A model generated the notes under the pieces. It saw nothing but the letters and a program-made list of their open reading frames with translations, was not told the DNA's origin and made no database searches. A stretch of 64,000 bases of DNA, taken from contig JAOAAY010000007.1 of the NCBI GenBank assembly GCA_026418615.1, forward strand, positions 62,001-126,000, read 5' to 3'. Both the position numbers and the translations under genes were made by a program. The stretch comes from Candidatus Sumerlaeaceae bacterium. Its GTDB lineage: Bacteria; Sumerlaeota; Sumerlaeia; Sumerlaeales; Sumerlaeaceae. Shown one piece after another: positions 1 to 11,790 of this stretch; within the stretch, counting starts at the first letter, position 1; each line of letters starts with the position of its first letter.

Positions 1-777
1 CTGATCATCGCCGACGATGGCGCGTATGTCAGTTACCTGGAGGGCTGTACCGCTCCCATGCGCGATGAGCATCAACTCCATGCGGCCGTTGTCGAACTCG
101 TTGCCATGGACGAGGCCACGATCAAGTATTCCACCGTCCAGAACTGGTATCCAGGCGATAAAGAGGGGCGCGGCGGCATCTACAATTTTGTCACCAAGCG
201 CGGCAAGTGCGCCGGACGCAATTCCAAAATCTCGTGGACGCAGGTCGAAACGGGATCGGCGATCACTTGGAAATACCCGAGTTGTGTCCTGCTTGGGGAG
301 AACTCAGTGGGCGAGTTTTACTCGGTCGCCCTGACAAACAATTTCCAGCAGGCCGATACGGGGACAAAGATGATTCACATCGGCCGTAACACGCGCAGCA
401 CCATCGTATCGAAGGGCATCTCCGCCGGCCGCGGGCAGAACACCTATCGCGGTCAGGTGAAGATCATGCGCAATGCCGTTGGCGCGCGGAATTTTTCTCA
501 GTGCGACTCGATGCTCATCGGTGATCGCTGCGGCGCGCACACCTTTCCTTACATCGAGGTTCAAAACGCGACCGGCACCGTGGAGCACGAGGCGTCCACC
601 AGCAAGATCGGCGAGGATCAACTTTTTTACTGCCGGCAGAGGGGCATTCCAACCGAGGACGCGGTCAACATGATCGTCAACGGCTTCTGTAAAGAGGTTT
701 TCCGCGAGTTGCCCATGGAGTTTGCTGTCGAGGCTCAAAAACTGCTCAGTGTGAGTCTGGAAGGCAGCGTAGGCTGA
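1..777 (+). CDS. sufB: Fe-S cluster assembly protein SufB (5' partial)
   Basis: Frame is open from base 1 and reads [33 protein letters not shown]...; C-terminal SufB motifs; followed by sufC/D/S/U. Confidence 0.95.
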   Translation: MIIADDGAYVSYLEGCTAPMRDEHQLHAAVVELVAMDEATIKYSTVQNWYPGDKEGRGGIYNFVTKRGKCAGRNSKISWTQVETGSAITWKYPSCVLLGENSVGEFYSVALTNNFQQADTGTKMIHIGRNTRSTIVSKGISAGRGQNTYRGQVKIMRNAVGARNFSQCDSMLIGDRCGAHTFPYIEVQNATGTVEHEASTSKIGEDQLFYCRQRGIPTEDAVNMIVNGFCKEVFRELPMEFAVEAQKLLSVSLEGSVG

Positions 778-860
778 CCCCGCTCAGGTCGGTTGTCGGC
801 TGAAGTTTCAATGACTGAGAGATGAACCCGGGCGGTTCGCGCCCGGAAGAGAGGAATAGT

Positions 861-1613
861 ATGCTCGAGATCAGGAATCTGCATGCCAATGTTGAGGGTG
901 CCGAGATTTTGCACGGCATCGATCTGACCGTCCGGGCCGGAGAGGTCCACGCCATTATGGGGCCCAACGGTTCTGGAAAAAGCACGCTGGCTCAAATCAT
1001 CGCCGGCCGCGACTGCTATGAGGTCACCGAGGGCACCATCCTGTTTGATGGCAAGAATTTGCTCGAACTCGAGCCGGAGGAGCGCGCCTGCGAGGGTATC
1101 TTCCTCGCGTTCCAGTACCCGGTGGAGATCCCCGGCGTCAGCAACACTTACTTTCTTAAAGCCGCCCTTAACGCCGTGCGAAAGTATCGGGGCGAGGACG
1201 AACTCGACGCGGTTGAATTTCTTTCCCTCGTTCGCGAGAAAATGAAACTGCTTGGTATGAGCGAGGATTTAATGAATCGCTCCGTCAACGAAGGCTTCTC
1301 CGGCGGGGAAAAGAAGCGTAACGAGATTTTCCAGATGGCTGTGCTCAGTCCGAGACTGGCCGTGCTCGACGAGACTGATTCGGGCCTCGATATTGACGCG
1401 CTGAAGATTGTGGCCAACGGCGTGAATGCGCTGCGCAGCCCCGACCGGGCCATTCTCGTGGTGACCCACTACCAGCGCCTGCTCGACTACATCGTCCCGG
1501 ACTATGTCCATGTCCTTGCCAACGGGCGCATCGTGAAGTCTGGCGGCAAGGATCTGGCGCTGGAACTTGAGGAAAAAGGCTATTCCTGGATCGACGAACC
1601 GGCCAGCGTCTGA
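861..1613 (+). CDS. sufC: Fe-S cluster assembly ATPase SufC
   Basis: Walker A GPNGSGKST, signature SGGEKKRNEI, Walker B LAVLDETDSGLD; SUF operon context; start taken at MLEIRNLHAN. Confidence 0.96.
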   Translation: MLEIRNLHANVEGAEILHGIDLTVRAGEVHAIMGPNGSGKSTLAQIIAGRDCYEVTEGTILFDGKNLLELEPEERACEGIFLAFQYPVEIPGVSNTYFLKAALNAVRKYRGEDELDAVEFLSLVREKMKLLGMSEDLMNRSVNEGFSGGEKKRNEIFQMAVLSPRLAVLDETDSGLDIDALKIVANGVNALRSPDRAILVVTHYQRLLDYIVPDYVHVLANGRIVKSGGKDLALELEEKGYSWIDEPASV

Positions 1614-1664
1614 GTGCGAACCTCTGATCCCTCGTTAGAAAGCGATGCCCACAGGAAATTGAAC

Positions 1665-3017
1665 ATGACTTCAGTGATCGAGAACAATGCCGCAGAGCCC
1701 TATGCCGCCTACTTTGCGGGGCTCATGTCTGACCCGCTCGCCGGCCTCTCACATGCCATCCGCAATTTGCGCCGGGAAGGGTTCTCCCGGCTCGAGGAAA
1801 TGGGGTTTCCCTCTCAGGAAGACGAGGACTGGCGGTTCTTGAATGTCTCGCCCATCGTCAGAGGGCGTTTTCTGCCCCCTCCACCTGCGGCAGCGCACGA
1901 AGGCGAGGTTCGTGCACTTCTGGATTCGGCCGCGATAGCCGGCCTCGATTCCTACCGGGTCGTCTTCGTCAACGGCCGGTTTCGCAAGGACTTGTCGTCG
2001 CTGGCCGGTCTTCCCAAAGCGGTCTTTGCCGGGAGCCTGGCAGAGGCTCTTGCTTCGCCGTTGCAGACGCGCGTGGAAGAACATTTAGGCAAACATTTGG
2101 CGCCCAAGTTCAATGGCTTTGCGGCCTTGAACGCAGCCATGATCGAAGATGGCGCTGTGATCTTTGTGCCGCGGGGCGGAGTTTTGGACAAGCCTTTGGA
2201 ACTCGTTTTCGTCTCTGTACCGGTTGAGAATCCCTTTTCCACGCACCCGCGCAACCTTGTCCTGATTGAGCCGACGGCTCAGGCGTCGGTCATCGAGACC
2301 TATATTGGCGAGCCCGGGGCGGCTTATTTCACAAACGCGGCCACGGAAGTGCTAGTGAGTGAGGGAGCGCGGCTGAGTTGGTATAAGGTTCAGCGCGAAG
2401 CCCAAGGTGCGTATCATGTGGCGGCCACGCAGATCGTTCAGGAACGCGACTCGACCGTTGCCCACCTCGCGCTCAATTTTGGCGGGGCCATCGTCCGCAA
2501 CGACATCAATCTCTACATTGGTGGCGAGGGGGCTACCGGCGTCCTTGATGGTCTCTACATGATTTCCGGGCGCCAATGGTGCGACACGCACACGCGAATT
2601 GACCATGCAAAGCCCAATTGCGAAAGCCACGAATTGTACAAGGGTATTCTTGATGACAACGCCCGCGGCGTTTTCAATGGCCGGATCTATGTCCATCAGG
2701 ACGCCCAAAAAACCGATGCCAAACAGACCAATCAGACCCTCCTTTTGTCCGACACGGCGCAGATCAACGCCAACCCCCAGTTGGAGATTTTCGCTGACGA
2801 TGTGAAATGTACTCATGGCGCCACCATTGGCCAGATTGACGAGGACCATGTTTTCTACCTTCAAACTCGTGGCATCCCGAAGGATGAGGCCAAGAGCCTT
2901 CTCACTTACGCGTTTGCGAATGACATCGTCCGGCGTATTGCCATAGATCCCCTTCGGGTGGCCGTAGAAAAGATTGTCCTCGCCGCACGCGAGGCTCCGA
3001 CTGACTTTGTCATCTGA
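1665..3017 (+). CDS. sufD: Fe-S cluster assembly protein SufD
   Basis: SufB/SufD family C-terminus (CTHGATIGQIDEDHVFYLQTRGIPKDEAKSLL); operon position. Confidence 0.93.
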   Translation: MTSVIENNAAEPYAAYFAGLMSDPLAGLSHAIRNLRREGFSRLEEMGFPSQEDEDWRFLNVSPIVRGRFLPPPPAAAHEGEVRALLDSAAIAGLDSYRVVFVNGRFRKDLSSLAGLPKAVFAGSLAEALASPLQTRVEEHLGKHLAPKFNGFAALNAAMIEDGAVIFVPRGGVLDKPLELVFVSVPVENPFSTHPRNLVLIEPTAQASVIETYIGEPGAAYFTNAATEVLVSEGARLSWYKVQREAQGAYHVAATQIVQERDSTVAHLALNFGGAIVRNDINLYIGGEGATGVLDGLYMISGRQWCDTHTRIDHAKPNCESHELYKGILDDNARGVFNGRIYVHQDAQKTDAKQTNQTLLLSDTAQINANPQLEIFADDVKCTHGATIGQIDEDHVFYLQTRGIPKDEAKSLLTYAFANDIVRRIAIDPLRVAVEKIVLAAREAPTDFVI

Positions 3018-3030
3018 AAGGGGTGTACGA

Positions 3031-4299
<1,269 letters not shown>

Positions 4300-4752
4300 A
4301 TGTCCAACCTGCGGGAACTCTATCAGGAACTGATCCTCGATCATAACAAGAATCCCCGCAATTTCGGGCGCCCGCCCCACCCGACCCACGAGGCTCATGG
4401 TTACAATCCGCTCTGCGGGGATCGAGTGACCGTCTATTTGAGCCTCGACGGCGATCGTGTGGAGGATGTGCGGTTTGAGGGCAAGGGATGCGCGATCAGC
4501 ACGGCCTCCGCCTCCATGATGACCCAGATGCTCAAGGGAAAGACTGTGGCCGAATGCGACGCCATCTTTTCGAATTTTCATGACCTTGTCACCGGCAAAT
4601 CCTGCCCGGTCGAGAGCCTGAACCAACTGGGCAAACTCGCCGTGTTTGGCGGTGTGAGAGATTTCCCCGCCCGCGTCAAATGCGCCACACTCGCGTGGCA
4701 CACCGTTCAAGCGGCGTTGCACGGCCAGACAGATCCCGTGTCAACGGAGTGA
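4300..4752 (+). CDS. sufU: SUF scaffold / sulfur transfer protein SufU
   Basis: NFG...NPLCGDRVTVYL, GKGCAISTASASMM, KCATLAWHT cysteine motifs; directly downstream of sufS. Confidence 0.95.
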   Translation: MSNLRELYQELILDHNKNPRNFGRPPHPTHEAHGYNPLCGDRVTVYLSLDGDRVEDVRFEGKGCAISTASASMMTQMLKGKTVAECDAIFSNFHDLVTGKSCPVESLNQLGKLAVFGGVRDFPARVKCATLAWHTVQAALHGQTDPVSTE

Positions 4753-4758
4753 GGACTG

Positions 4759-5133
4759 ATGAGCGACGAACCAACAGCCGGTCTGCCTCCAGCCGAGGAA
4801 CCGACCCTGGCACCGCGTCCGGTTGATCCGGATGCGTTGCGTGAGGCCGTGATTGAGGTTTTGAAAACCTGTTACGATCCGGAAATCCCGGTGAACATCT
4901 ACGAACTGGGCCTCATCTACAATGTCAATGTTTCCGATGACGGAGTGGTCGAGGTGAAAATGACGCTCACCTCTCCGATGTGCCCCGTGGCTGGGAGCCT
5001 GCCGCCGGAAGTCCAATCGAAAATCCGCAACATTGCCGGCGTGACGGATGCGCGTGTTGAAGTGGTCTGGGATCCGCCTTGGGACATGAGCAAGATGAGC
5101 GAGGCGGCGAGGCTTCAGTTAAATCTCATGTAA
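4759..5133 (+). CDS. DUF59 / MIP18-like Fe-S maturation protein (SufT-like)
   Basis: CYDPEIPVNIYELGLIYNV...MTLTSPMCPVAGSLPPEV; end of SUF operon. Confidence 0.9.
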   Translation: MSDEPTAGLPPAEEPTLAPRPVDPDALREAVIEVLKTCYDPEIPVNIYELGLIYNVNVSDDGVVEVKMTLTSPMCPVAGSLPPEVQSKIRNIAGVTDARVEVVWDPPWDMSKMSEAARLQLNLM

Positions 5134-5159
5134 CAAGCCAGTGTCCGCCGTGGGGAAGA

Positions 5160-5186
5160 GGCGGCGGGCTATGCTGCCCGCTCGCC
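5160..5186. terminator. Strong GC hairpin between the suf operon and the convergent 5169-5633 ORF
   Basis: GGCGGCGGGC-TATGCT-GCCCGC(t)CGCC: 10 bp stem with one bulged T; convergent gene ends; no T tract, so the terminator role is uncertain. Confidence 0.45.
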
Positions 5187-5633
5187 CTTCCAACCAAGAT
5201 AGGAACCAAGGTAACTGTCTGCCCAGGTTTTGGCGGCTTTTTTGAATGCAACCTCCGGTTTGGGGCTCGACCAGATGTCGAACCCGGCCTTCTCCGCCTC
5301 GATCCACTTGAAGTCATGAATTTTCCTGATGACTTCGCGTGCCTCATTTTCGGGCAAGTAAATCCCCAACAAACGGAACACAGCCCGACGGGCGGGGTTC
5401 TTCGCGCGAAGCGCCCGCCCAAAGCCGCCTGTGAAACCGAGTTCGGCAGGGTTTAGCATGCGATTGCGAACTGCCGCCTTGTCACCTTCGGACAAAGTGT
5501 CTGGACGGAGAACAGCCTTTTGGGCCGCCTCCTGCTCAGCCCTGTACTCGTTTGCTTGAGAACGGCACGATGGACAGACACTATACCCGCTTAGGAACGC
5601 TGTCGTGCAGCAGTCTCGGAACATTTGCAGCAT
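5169..5633 (-). CDS. Hypothetical protein
   Basis: ORF of 154 aa with protein-like composition (LLGIYLPENEAREVIRKIHDFKWIEAEKAGFDIW); no family recognised; upstream boundary unclear. Confidence 0.45.
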   Translation of the reverse strand: MLQMFRDCCTTAFLSGYSVCPSCRSQANEYRAEQEAAQKAVLRPDTLSEGDKAAVRNRMLNPAELGFTGGFGRALRAKNPARRAVFRLLGIYLPENEAREVIRKIHDFKWIEAEKAGFDIWSSPKPEVAFKKAAKTWADSYLGSYLGWKGERAA

Positions 5634-5849
5634 AACTCCTTGCGTTGGGAACTCGAACTATCAGAAGAGGTAGCAATCGGCATTCCAGAACGCGCACCGC
5701 TGTAAACCATTCTGTGGCATCAAGTTGAACAAGCAGACCGTCGCGGATGACCGCCTCTGCGATCAACCCGCGGGTCAAAGAGGACCATGACGGTCACGGG
5801 GAACCACTCGGGTAGTGTTCGTGCTCCGCGCATGCTGACCAAAATCCGG

Positions 5850-7964
5850 TCATGAACTCCTCGTTTGCGGAGCGACTGTTTTGCGGCGAGCATCGGCCAA
5901 TTGGCTCTTCAACTCATCTGCAGATGTCGTGGGAGCCTTACAGGAGAAATCGTAACAAACGAACGCGGTGCATTGGCCGTGCAAGGGGTCTTTATCGGCA
6001 AACAAAACGCCGCGGGAGTCTTTGGTTTTCGCGGCGACAACACGGGCTGGCAGATATGTTCCCCAGACAGCCGCCAACATGTCAGGCGACGGAGACTGCC
6101 CGTCGGGTGCAACAAAAACGATCTGCGGTGTCGGCCCGAGGGCGAAGCGGTGCGCCAGGACCAGTGAGGCAAATGCGTGAGGTACAGCGTTGAGTGCGGG
6201 ACCGGCCGCCTCGAAATAGCCCTCGATCAATCTCCGGTGCTTGTCTTCGCCGCACAGGACAGCCAGGCGCTGAAGAGTCAGGACGGCTATCGAGGCCGGC
6301 GCAGGCAAGGCCCCGTCATGCATCTCGCGCGGACGGCTAACCAGGCTCGCGTCGGCTGCGCTGGCATTGAAGAAAGTACCGGTTTCTTGATCATAAAAAT
6401 CTTCGACCATGCGATCCGTAATGATTCGCGCCGGTTCCAAAAGGTTTGGGTCAAAGCAGGTCTCGTACAGATCCACCAGAGATGCGGCGAAGTACGCGTA
6501 ATCCTCGAGCACCCCTGCGATTTTCGACTCGCCGCGGCAATACACGCGGCGGACTCGGCCATCAGGGCCGACCTGCTTTTCGAGAAGAAATCCGGCCGCC
6601 TTGCGTGCGGCCGCGAGATAGCGCGCTTCACCCGACACCTGATATCCGCGCGACAGCGCGGAGATCATCAGGCCGTTCCAACCCGTGAGACACTTGTCAT
6701 CAAGCCCGGGCGCCACGCGGCGCGCGCGCGCCGCCAAAATTTGCTTTTTCATGTCGGACAGACTGCCAACCCACTCAAGCGGGTCCCATCCGCGGCTCTG
6801 CGCAAACTCCTCGGGCGTCTGCACCAGATGCAGCACCGTTCGCCCGCCTTCGAAATTCCCCCTTGGGGTTACGCCGAACTGCTCGCAAAAAACGGATGCG
6901 TCCGCGGCTCCCAGAATGCTCTCGAGTTCGTCCGGCGTCCACAGGTAGTAGCGTCCTTCTTCGCCCTCGCTGTCTGCGTCGAGCGCACAATAAAACGGTC
7001 CTTCGGGCGAGGTGAGATCGCGCAGGACCCAGTCCATGGTCTCAACAGCGACGCGAAGATAGAGAGGGGTGCGGGTGAGTAGGTATGCGTCCAAATACAC
7101 CGGCACAAGCAGCGCTTGATTGTATAGCATTTTCTCAAAGTGGGGGATAAGCCATTCGGAATCCACAGAATATCTGGCAAATCCTCCCCCGATCTGATCA
7201 TACATGCCGCCGCATGCCATCGCGTCGAGAGTTTTCGTGACCATGCGAAGGGCGGCGTCCGAACCAAGATCGTGTGCGGCGGCCAGCAAGGCCGCCAGGC
7301 GCTGGTCCGGCGGAAACTTGGGGGCGCTGCCAAAGCCCCCGTGTCCCAGGTCAAACTGAGCGGAAGACTGCTCGACGAGCCTCGCCATCACCCCCGGCTC
7401 GACGGCCGCGCGACGCTGAACGCGGCCATAGCGCTCCAACTCGCGGTGCAGATGGTTCGCCTGCTCGACAATTTGCTCGCGCTCGGTCAACCAAGCCTCA
7501 CGGATGCGCTGCAGAACCTGGACAAATCCGGGCCGGCCCCACCGGCTGTCGGGCGGGAAATAAGTTCCCACAAAAAAGGTTTTTAATTCGGGTGTGACAA
7601 AGGCATTCAGGGGCCATCCGCCTTGTCCTGTCATGGCCACGCAGGCGTTCATGTAAATGGCGTCCACATCGGGCCGCTCCTCACGATCCACCTTCACCGG
7701 AATGACGGTTTCATTGATCAGCCGCGCGATGTCCGGGTTCTCGAAACTCTCGCGCTCCATCACATGGCACCAATGGCAAGCCGAGTAGCCGATCGAGATA
7801 AGCAGCGGCTTGTTCTCTTCTCGTGCTCGGGCAAAGGCCTCCTCGCCCCAAGGATACCAGTCCACGGGATTGTGCCTATGCTGCAGCAGGTACGGCGATG
7901 TTTCCCGGCCGAGCCGGTTTTCCCTGTGGGGAGTCGCGCCAACGCTGGGCTGTTGCTGAGTCAT
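5850..7964 (-). CDS. Thioredoxin-domain / glycosyl-hydrolase-like protein, YyaL/spermatogenesis-associated protein 20 family
   Basis: [59 protein letters not shown]; full-length ORF. Confidence 0.95.
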   Translation of the reverse strand: MTQQQPSVGATPHRENRLGRETSPYLLQHRHNPVDWYPWGEEAFARAREENKPLLISIGYSACHWCHVMERESFENPDIARLINETVIPVKVDREERPDVDAIYMNACVAMTGQGGWPLNAFVTPELKTFFVGTYFPPDSRWGRPGFVQVLQRIREAWLTEREQIVEQANHLHRELERYGRVQRRAAVEPGVMARLVEQSSAQFDLGHGGFGSAPKFPPDQRLAALLAAAHDLGSDAALRMVTKTLDAMACGGMYDQIGGGFARYSVDSEWLIPHFEKMLYNQALLVPVYLDAYLLTRTPLYLRVAVETMDWVLRDLTSPEGPFYCALDADSEGEEGRYYLWTPDELESILGAADASVFCEQFGVTPRGNFEGGRTVLHLVQTPEEFAQSRGWDPLEWVGSLSDMKKQILAARARRVAPGLDDKCLTGWNGLMISALSRGYQVSGEARYLAAARKAAGFLLEKQVGPDGRVRRVYCRGESKIAGVLEDYAYFAASLVDLYETCFDPNLLEPARIITDRMVEDFYDQETGTFFNASAADASLVSRPREMHDGALPAPASIAVLTLQRLAVLCGEDKHRRLIEGYFEAAGPALNAVPHAFASLVLAHRFALGPTPQIVFVAPDGQSPSPDMLAAVWGTYLPARVVAAKTKDSRGVLFADKDPLHGQCTAFVCYDFSCKAPTTSADELKSQLADARRKTVAPQTRSS

Positions 7965-8066
7965 TGAGATCTCCGCTATGGTTGCCGGGAGAAGCCCGGG
8001 CCGGATGAAGAGCCTCAACCGTCGGCGACAGGCTTTATGCTCAGCAATCGCGGCGGTATCCGGCGG

Positions 8067-9110
8067 CTATGAAAAATGCCGGAATGTCTGGTCGGGAGGC
8101 GTCCAGATTTGGCCCGACGCCGATCGCAGCACCACAGTGCCGGCCGCGTCGGTCACACGACCGATGAGCGAGACCGGTACGCTGCTGCCTGCCGCGGCCA
8201 GCGCGGATGCTAGTGCATCCGGACTTGCTGCGGTGCAGAAAAGCAGTTCGTACTCCTCTCCGCTAAAAAGTGCCAGTTCCACCGGATCCCTGTCGGCGCA
8301 CCGACAATACTCGCGAAGTTCCTCGCAGACAGGAATTCGGTCCGACTCAATTTCGAAACCGATGCCGCTTGCTTGCGCCAACATGTGCATCTCATTGTAA
8401 AGGGAATCACTGATATCTACCATGGCCAGATCTGGGCAAACGGCTGTCAGGATCTGTCCAAGCAACGGTCTCGGTTCTGGTTTCAAGTGGCGCTCGAGGA
8501 GGCGTAGTCGCACGGAATCGGCACACGGATTCACGAGGGGAGCCCCGGTCAGGATCAAGAGTCCGGCGGCGCTCGATCCGAGATGGCCGCTGACATAAAC
8601 ATTCTGTCCAGGCTTAGCGTTTGATCGCAGAGGGATAGCACGCCCGGCGGGGACGCTGCCAACGGCCGTGATTGAAATTGTCAGCGCGGAGAGTCGGACC
8701 GTGTCGCCTCCGACGAGCACAGCCCCCCAGCGCATCGCTTCCTCGCGCATGCCCTCGTAAAGCGAGAGCAGGCTCGTCACAGTCTGTGTCTGTGGGACGG
8801 CTAGTGATACCAGCAGGTAGCGCGGGCGCGCTCCCATGGCGGCGAGATCGCTAATATTGGCAGCCACGGCTTTGTGGCCCAGGCGTCGCCAGTCTGTATC
8901 GCTGTTCGCAAGAAAATGCGTTCCCGCCGCCAGCATGTCTGTCGTGACCACATCGTGCCAGACGCCGTCCGGTTCGCGCGCAATGACGGCGGCATCGTCA
9001 CCGATGCCAACTACCACATCGCCCGCCGAGGCTGCAACATAGGGCGCCAGCGCCGCAATGAGAGCGCGCTCGCCGATGTCTGCAACAGTGGTTTCCCCGC
9101 TTTGCGACAC
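8067..9110 (-). CDS. thiL: Thiamine-monophosphate kinase
   Basis: GIGDDAAVI, TTDMLAAGTHFL, VGGDTVRLS, DISDSLYNEMHMLAQAS motifs; adjacent to thiE. Confidence 0.93.
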   Translation of the reverse strand: MSQSGETTVADIGERALIAALAPYVAASAGDVVVGIGDDAAVIAREPDGVWHDVVTTDMLAAGTHFLANSDTDWRRLGHKAVAANISDLAAMGARPRYLLVSLAVPQTQTVTSLLSLYEGMREEAMRWGAVLVGGDTVRLSALTISITAVGSVPAGRAIPLRSNAKPGQNVYVSGHLGSSAAGLLILTGAPLVNPCADSVRLRLLERHLKPEPRPLLGQILTAVCPDLAMVDISDSLYNEMHMLAQASGIGFEIESDRIPVCEELREYCRCADRDPVELALFSGEEYELLFCTAASPDALASALAAAGSSVPVSLIGRVTDAAGTVVLRSASGQIWTPPDQTFRHFS

Positions 9111-9130
9111 TACGACAAGCCCTCCGCCAC

Positions 9131-9805
9131 TCAGGCTGCGCGGCTCTGTTCAAAGATTTGGCGCAGATGCGCGGCGCGAGCAGTGATGTCACTGGCCGAC
9201 ATCAAATCCCGTATGATCGCGATGTTGTGAGCACCTGCCGCCACGACCTCCGGCACACGGTCGGCAGTAATCCCACCGATTGCCACCAAGGGCAGGGACA
9301 CTGTTAGGCGCGCCCACCTCACCATCTCCGTCCCGACGACAGGCCATGGAGAACTCTTAGTGTTTGTTGCGTACACCGGACCGACGCCAATATAGTCCAC
9401 GGGCAGCAACTGAGCCATTAACGCCTGCTCGCGCGTGTGCGTGGAAAGCCCGATGATCATGTCAGGCCCGACAATGTCGCGGGCCACTTCGACGGGGATA
9501 TCCTCCTGCCCGAGATGGACGCCATCCGCGTCCGTCTCAATCGCCAAATAAGGATTGTCATTGACGATGAAGGTCGCCCCAAATTGCCGCGTAAGTCGCC
9601 GGATTTCCCGTCCAACCGCGACCAAATCCTCAAAGGCCATGTTTTTGTCGCGCAGTTGAATGACTCGAATACCACCTTTGAGCGCTGCCGCGACCGTCTC
9701 GAGCATCGGGCGATTTCCCGAAGCAACTCGGTCGGTGATGGCATAGATGCCCCACTGGCAGCGAGTCCAGCGGTCAAAAGACCGGGCACGAGGAAGTCTA
9801 TCCAT
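9131..9805 (-). CDS. thiE: Thiamine-phosphate synthase
   Basis: YAITDR...IQLRDKNM...FIVNDNPYLAIETDADGVHLGQEDIPV...DYIGVGPVYATNTKS; the ORF extends to 9859 with alternative starts. Confidence 0.94.
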   Translation of the reverse strand: MDRLPRARSFDRWTRCQWGIYAITDRVASGNRPMLETVAAALKGGIRVIQLRDKNMAFEDLVAVGREIRRLTRQFGATFIVNDNPYLAIETDADGVHLGQEDIPVEVARDIVGPDMIIGLSTHTREQALMAQLLPVDYIGVGPVYATNTKSSPWPVVGTEMVRWARLTVSLPLVAIGGITADRVPEVVAAGAHNIAIIRDLMSASDITARAAHLRQIFEQSRAA

Positions 9806-9864
9806 GAAGGCAACATGACCGTTGGCGAAAACCCCATGCAAACGCAAATCGGGCATCATTCCCC

Positions 9865-9905
9865 AAAAAAAAGACTCAGACCGACCTCATACTGGCCGGT
9901 CTGAG
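9865..9905 (-). terminator. Rho-independent terminator for the small secreted protein at 9942-10187
   Basis: On the minus strand CTCAGACCGGCC-agtatga-GGTCGGTCTGAG (one mismatch) is followed closely by a T8 tract (A8 at 9865-9872 on +). Confidence 0.85.
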
Positions 9906-9941
9906 CCGATGAACTCTACGGGATATGCAGGCTACCGATAC

Positions 9942-10187
9942 TCAGTAGCACGCGGGTGCGCAGCCAAACATGCCGGCAACACCAGCACCGATGCTGCTAA
10001 CCGCACAGCCGATGCCCTGAACAACACCGCCAACGACCGCCAGCGGATTGAAGCACGGGGCGCAGGCCGGGGCGCAGGCTACGGGCTGGGCACACACAAC
10101 CTTCTTGGACTTATGGGACGCGGCAGGGCTCAGTGCGGGAACCGACATGGCAGCCACGACAGCGATCGCGACGATAGCCTTCTTCAT
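9942..10187 (-). CDS. Small cysteine-rich secreted protein (81 aa)
   Basis: Signal peptide MKKAIVAIAVVAAMSVPALSPAAS, then a 7-Cys mature region (CAQPVACAPACAPC...C...CAPACY); GGAGG RBS upstream; own terminator. Confidence 0.75.
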   Translation of the reverse strand: MKKAIVAIAVVAAMSVPALSPAASHKSKKVVCAQPVACAPACAPCFNPLAVVGGVVQGIGCAVSSIGAGVAGMFGCAPACY

Positions 10188-10350
10188 AACAGAACCTCCG
10201 AACTCTCACGAAATGGTACAACTGTCGTCTATCTGCTGTAGGCTGCTGTCCTGATTCAACAAGAAACTGGCTCAAACCATGGGGTCTTGACTGAGCATAG
10301 TCCGGCCTCGTTTTGGACAACAGGCATATCTCAACACGGAGCACGACCAA

Positions 10351-11400
10351 ATGACACAGCACGACCGGGTTCGCGTCGGGATCATCGGCGGGGCCAGCAT
10401 AAGCGCAGGAAAACTCATTGAAATCCTGTTGGGTCATCCGGCAGCGCAGATCTCCTGGTGCACGAGCGACACCCAGCCGGGCGAACCCGTGACAAGCGTG
10501 CATCCGCACTTGAGAAGCAGAACCGACCTGCGTTTTTCCGCGTACGATCGCTCCCGCCTGAGTCAATGCGATGTGGTATTTTCGTGTAAGCGTCCGGGCG
10601 ACACTTTCGAGTATGTCCGCGAAGTTCTGGACGCTGGTTGTCGGTTCATTGATCTCAGCGGCGATTTCCGGCTAAAAACGGGCGCTTTATTTGAACAGTG
10701 GTACGGCATCGCGCACCGGTACCCGGACCTGCTCGGCGAGGCGATTTACGGCTTGCCTGAGTTGCATCGGGAGAAAATCCGCGCGGCCCGGTTGGTGGCG
10801 AATCCCGGCTGCTACACCACGACGGCAATCCTGACATCTGCTCCGCTGGTTGAAGCGGGTTATGCATCGGGTGGCCCGGTCATCATTGACGCCATCTCGG
10901 GCGTCTCGGGGGCCGGCCGCACGGCCAAAGTCGAGAATCTCTTTGTCAGTGTTGCCGAAAATGTCAGGGCCTATCGAGTGGGCAACCATCAGCACACCCC
11001 CGAAATTGAGCAAGAGTTTGCCCGCCTGTCGCCTCAAGGTGCTGTTCGTGTTCTATTTGTTCCGCATGTTGGGCCTTACCGGGTCGGCATCATGGTGAAC
11101 TGCTATTTCCGACTTCCCGAGGGAACTGCGGAGCCTGACGACAGTGTGCTTTTCAATCTATGCCAGAGTCGCTATGATGGGGAGAGTTTTGTCCGTGTTT
11201 ATGAACCGGGGACTCTGCCTCAGGTCGAGTGGACTACGGGAACCAATTTTGTGGATATTGCCGCCCGCTATGACCCGCGCACACGCACCGTTGTGGCCAT
11301 CGGAACGGCTGACAATCTCGTCAAGGGCGCGGCCGGACAGGCGGTCCAGAATATGAATATCATGGTTGGACTGCCGGAAACTATGGGGCTCTTGCCGTGA
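10351..11400 (+). CDS. argC: N-acetyl-gamma-glutamyl-phosphate reductase
   Basis: VGIIGGASISAGKLIEIL, active-site LVANPGCYTT, GVSGAGRTAK, HQHTPEIEQE. Confidence 0.95.
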   Translation: MTQHDRVRVGIIGGASISAGKLIEILLGHPAAQISWCTSDTQPGEPVTSVHPHLRSRTDLRFSAYDRSRLSQCDVVFSCKRPGDTFEYVREVLDAGCRFIDLSGDFRLKTGALFEQWYGIAHRYPDLLGEAIYGLPELHREKIRAARLVANPGCYTTTAILTSAPLVEAGYASGGPVIIDAISGVSGAGRTAKVENLFVSVAENVRAYRVGNHQHTPEIEQEFARLSPQGAVRVLFVPHVGPYRVGIMVNCYFRLPEGTAEPDDSVLFNLCQSRYDGESFVRVYEPGTLPQVEWTTGTNFVDIAARYDPRTRTVVAIGTADNLVKGAAGQAVQNMNIMVGLPETMGLLP

Positions 11401-11487
11401 CCGAGGCAAACTTCCTGCTTGCGAACTCGAGCATGGCCATTTTAGGAGAAGATAATTCTTTTATGATTCGGGAGGTCATACGATCCC

Positions 11488-11790
11488 ATGGATTGGCATC
11501 GGTTGTGTGCCGAGGGGGATATCGCAGACGGCTGCATGTGCAGTTTTCAGGTCGGAGAAACCCATGTGGTTGTCTGCCGGGTGGGAGGCGAGTTGCGAGC
11601 CTTCAACGGCATCTGTCCGCACCGGGGAGCCATGCTGGGGCAGGGCACTCTTGACGGGCAGTCGGTTATCTGCCCGTGGCACAATTGGGAGTTTGATGTG
11701 GTCACTGGCCAGGGGGTTACAAACGAACAATCATCAATTGCTGTGTACCCGCTAAAGGTGGAGGGCGGGGAAATCTTTGTCGGTTTATAA
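11488..11790 (+). CDS. Rieske [2Fe-2S] ferredoxin-like protein
   Basis: CPHRGAMLGQGTLDGQSVICPWHNWEFD Rieske motif. Confidence 0.92.
   Translation: MDWHRLCAEGDIADGCMCSFQVGETHVVVCRVGGELRAFNGICPHRGAMLGQGTLDGQSVICPWHNWEFDVVTGQGVTNEQSSIAVYPLKVEGGEIFVGL

Noticed and set aside
8000-9930. Possible TPP riboswitch near thiL/thiE
   Set aside because: No recognisable THI-box consensus was found; the only structured element is the hairpin-T8 terminator at 9865-9905, which belongs to the upstream small gene.
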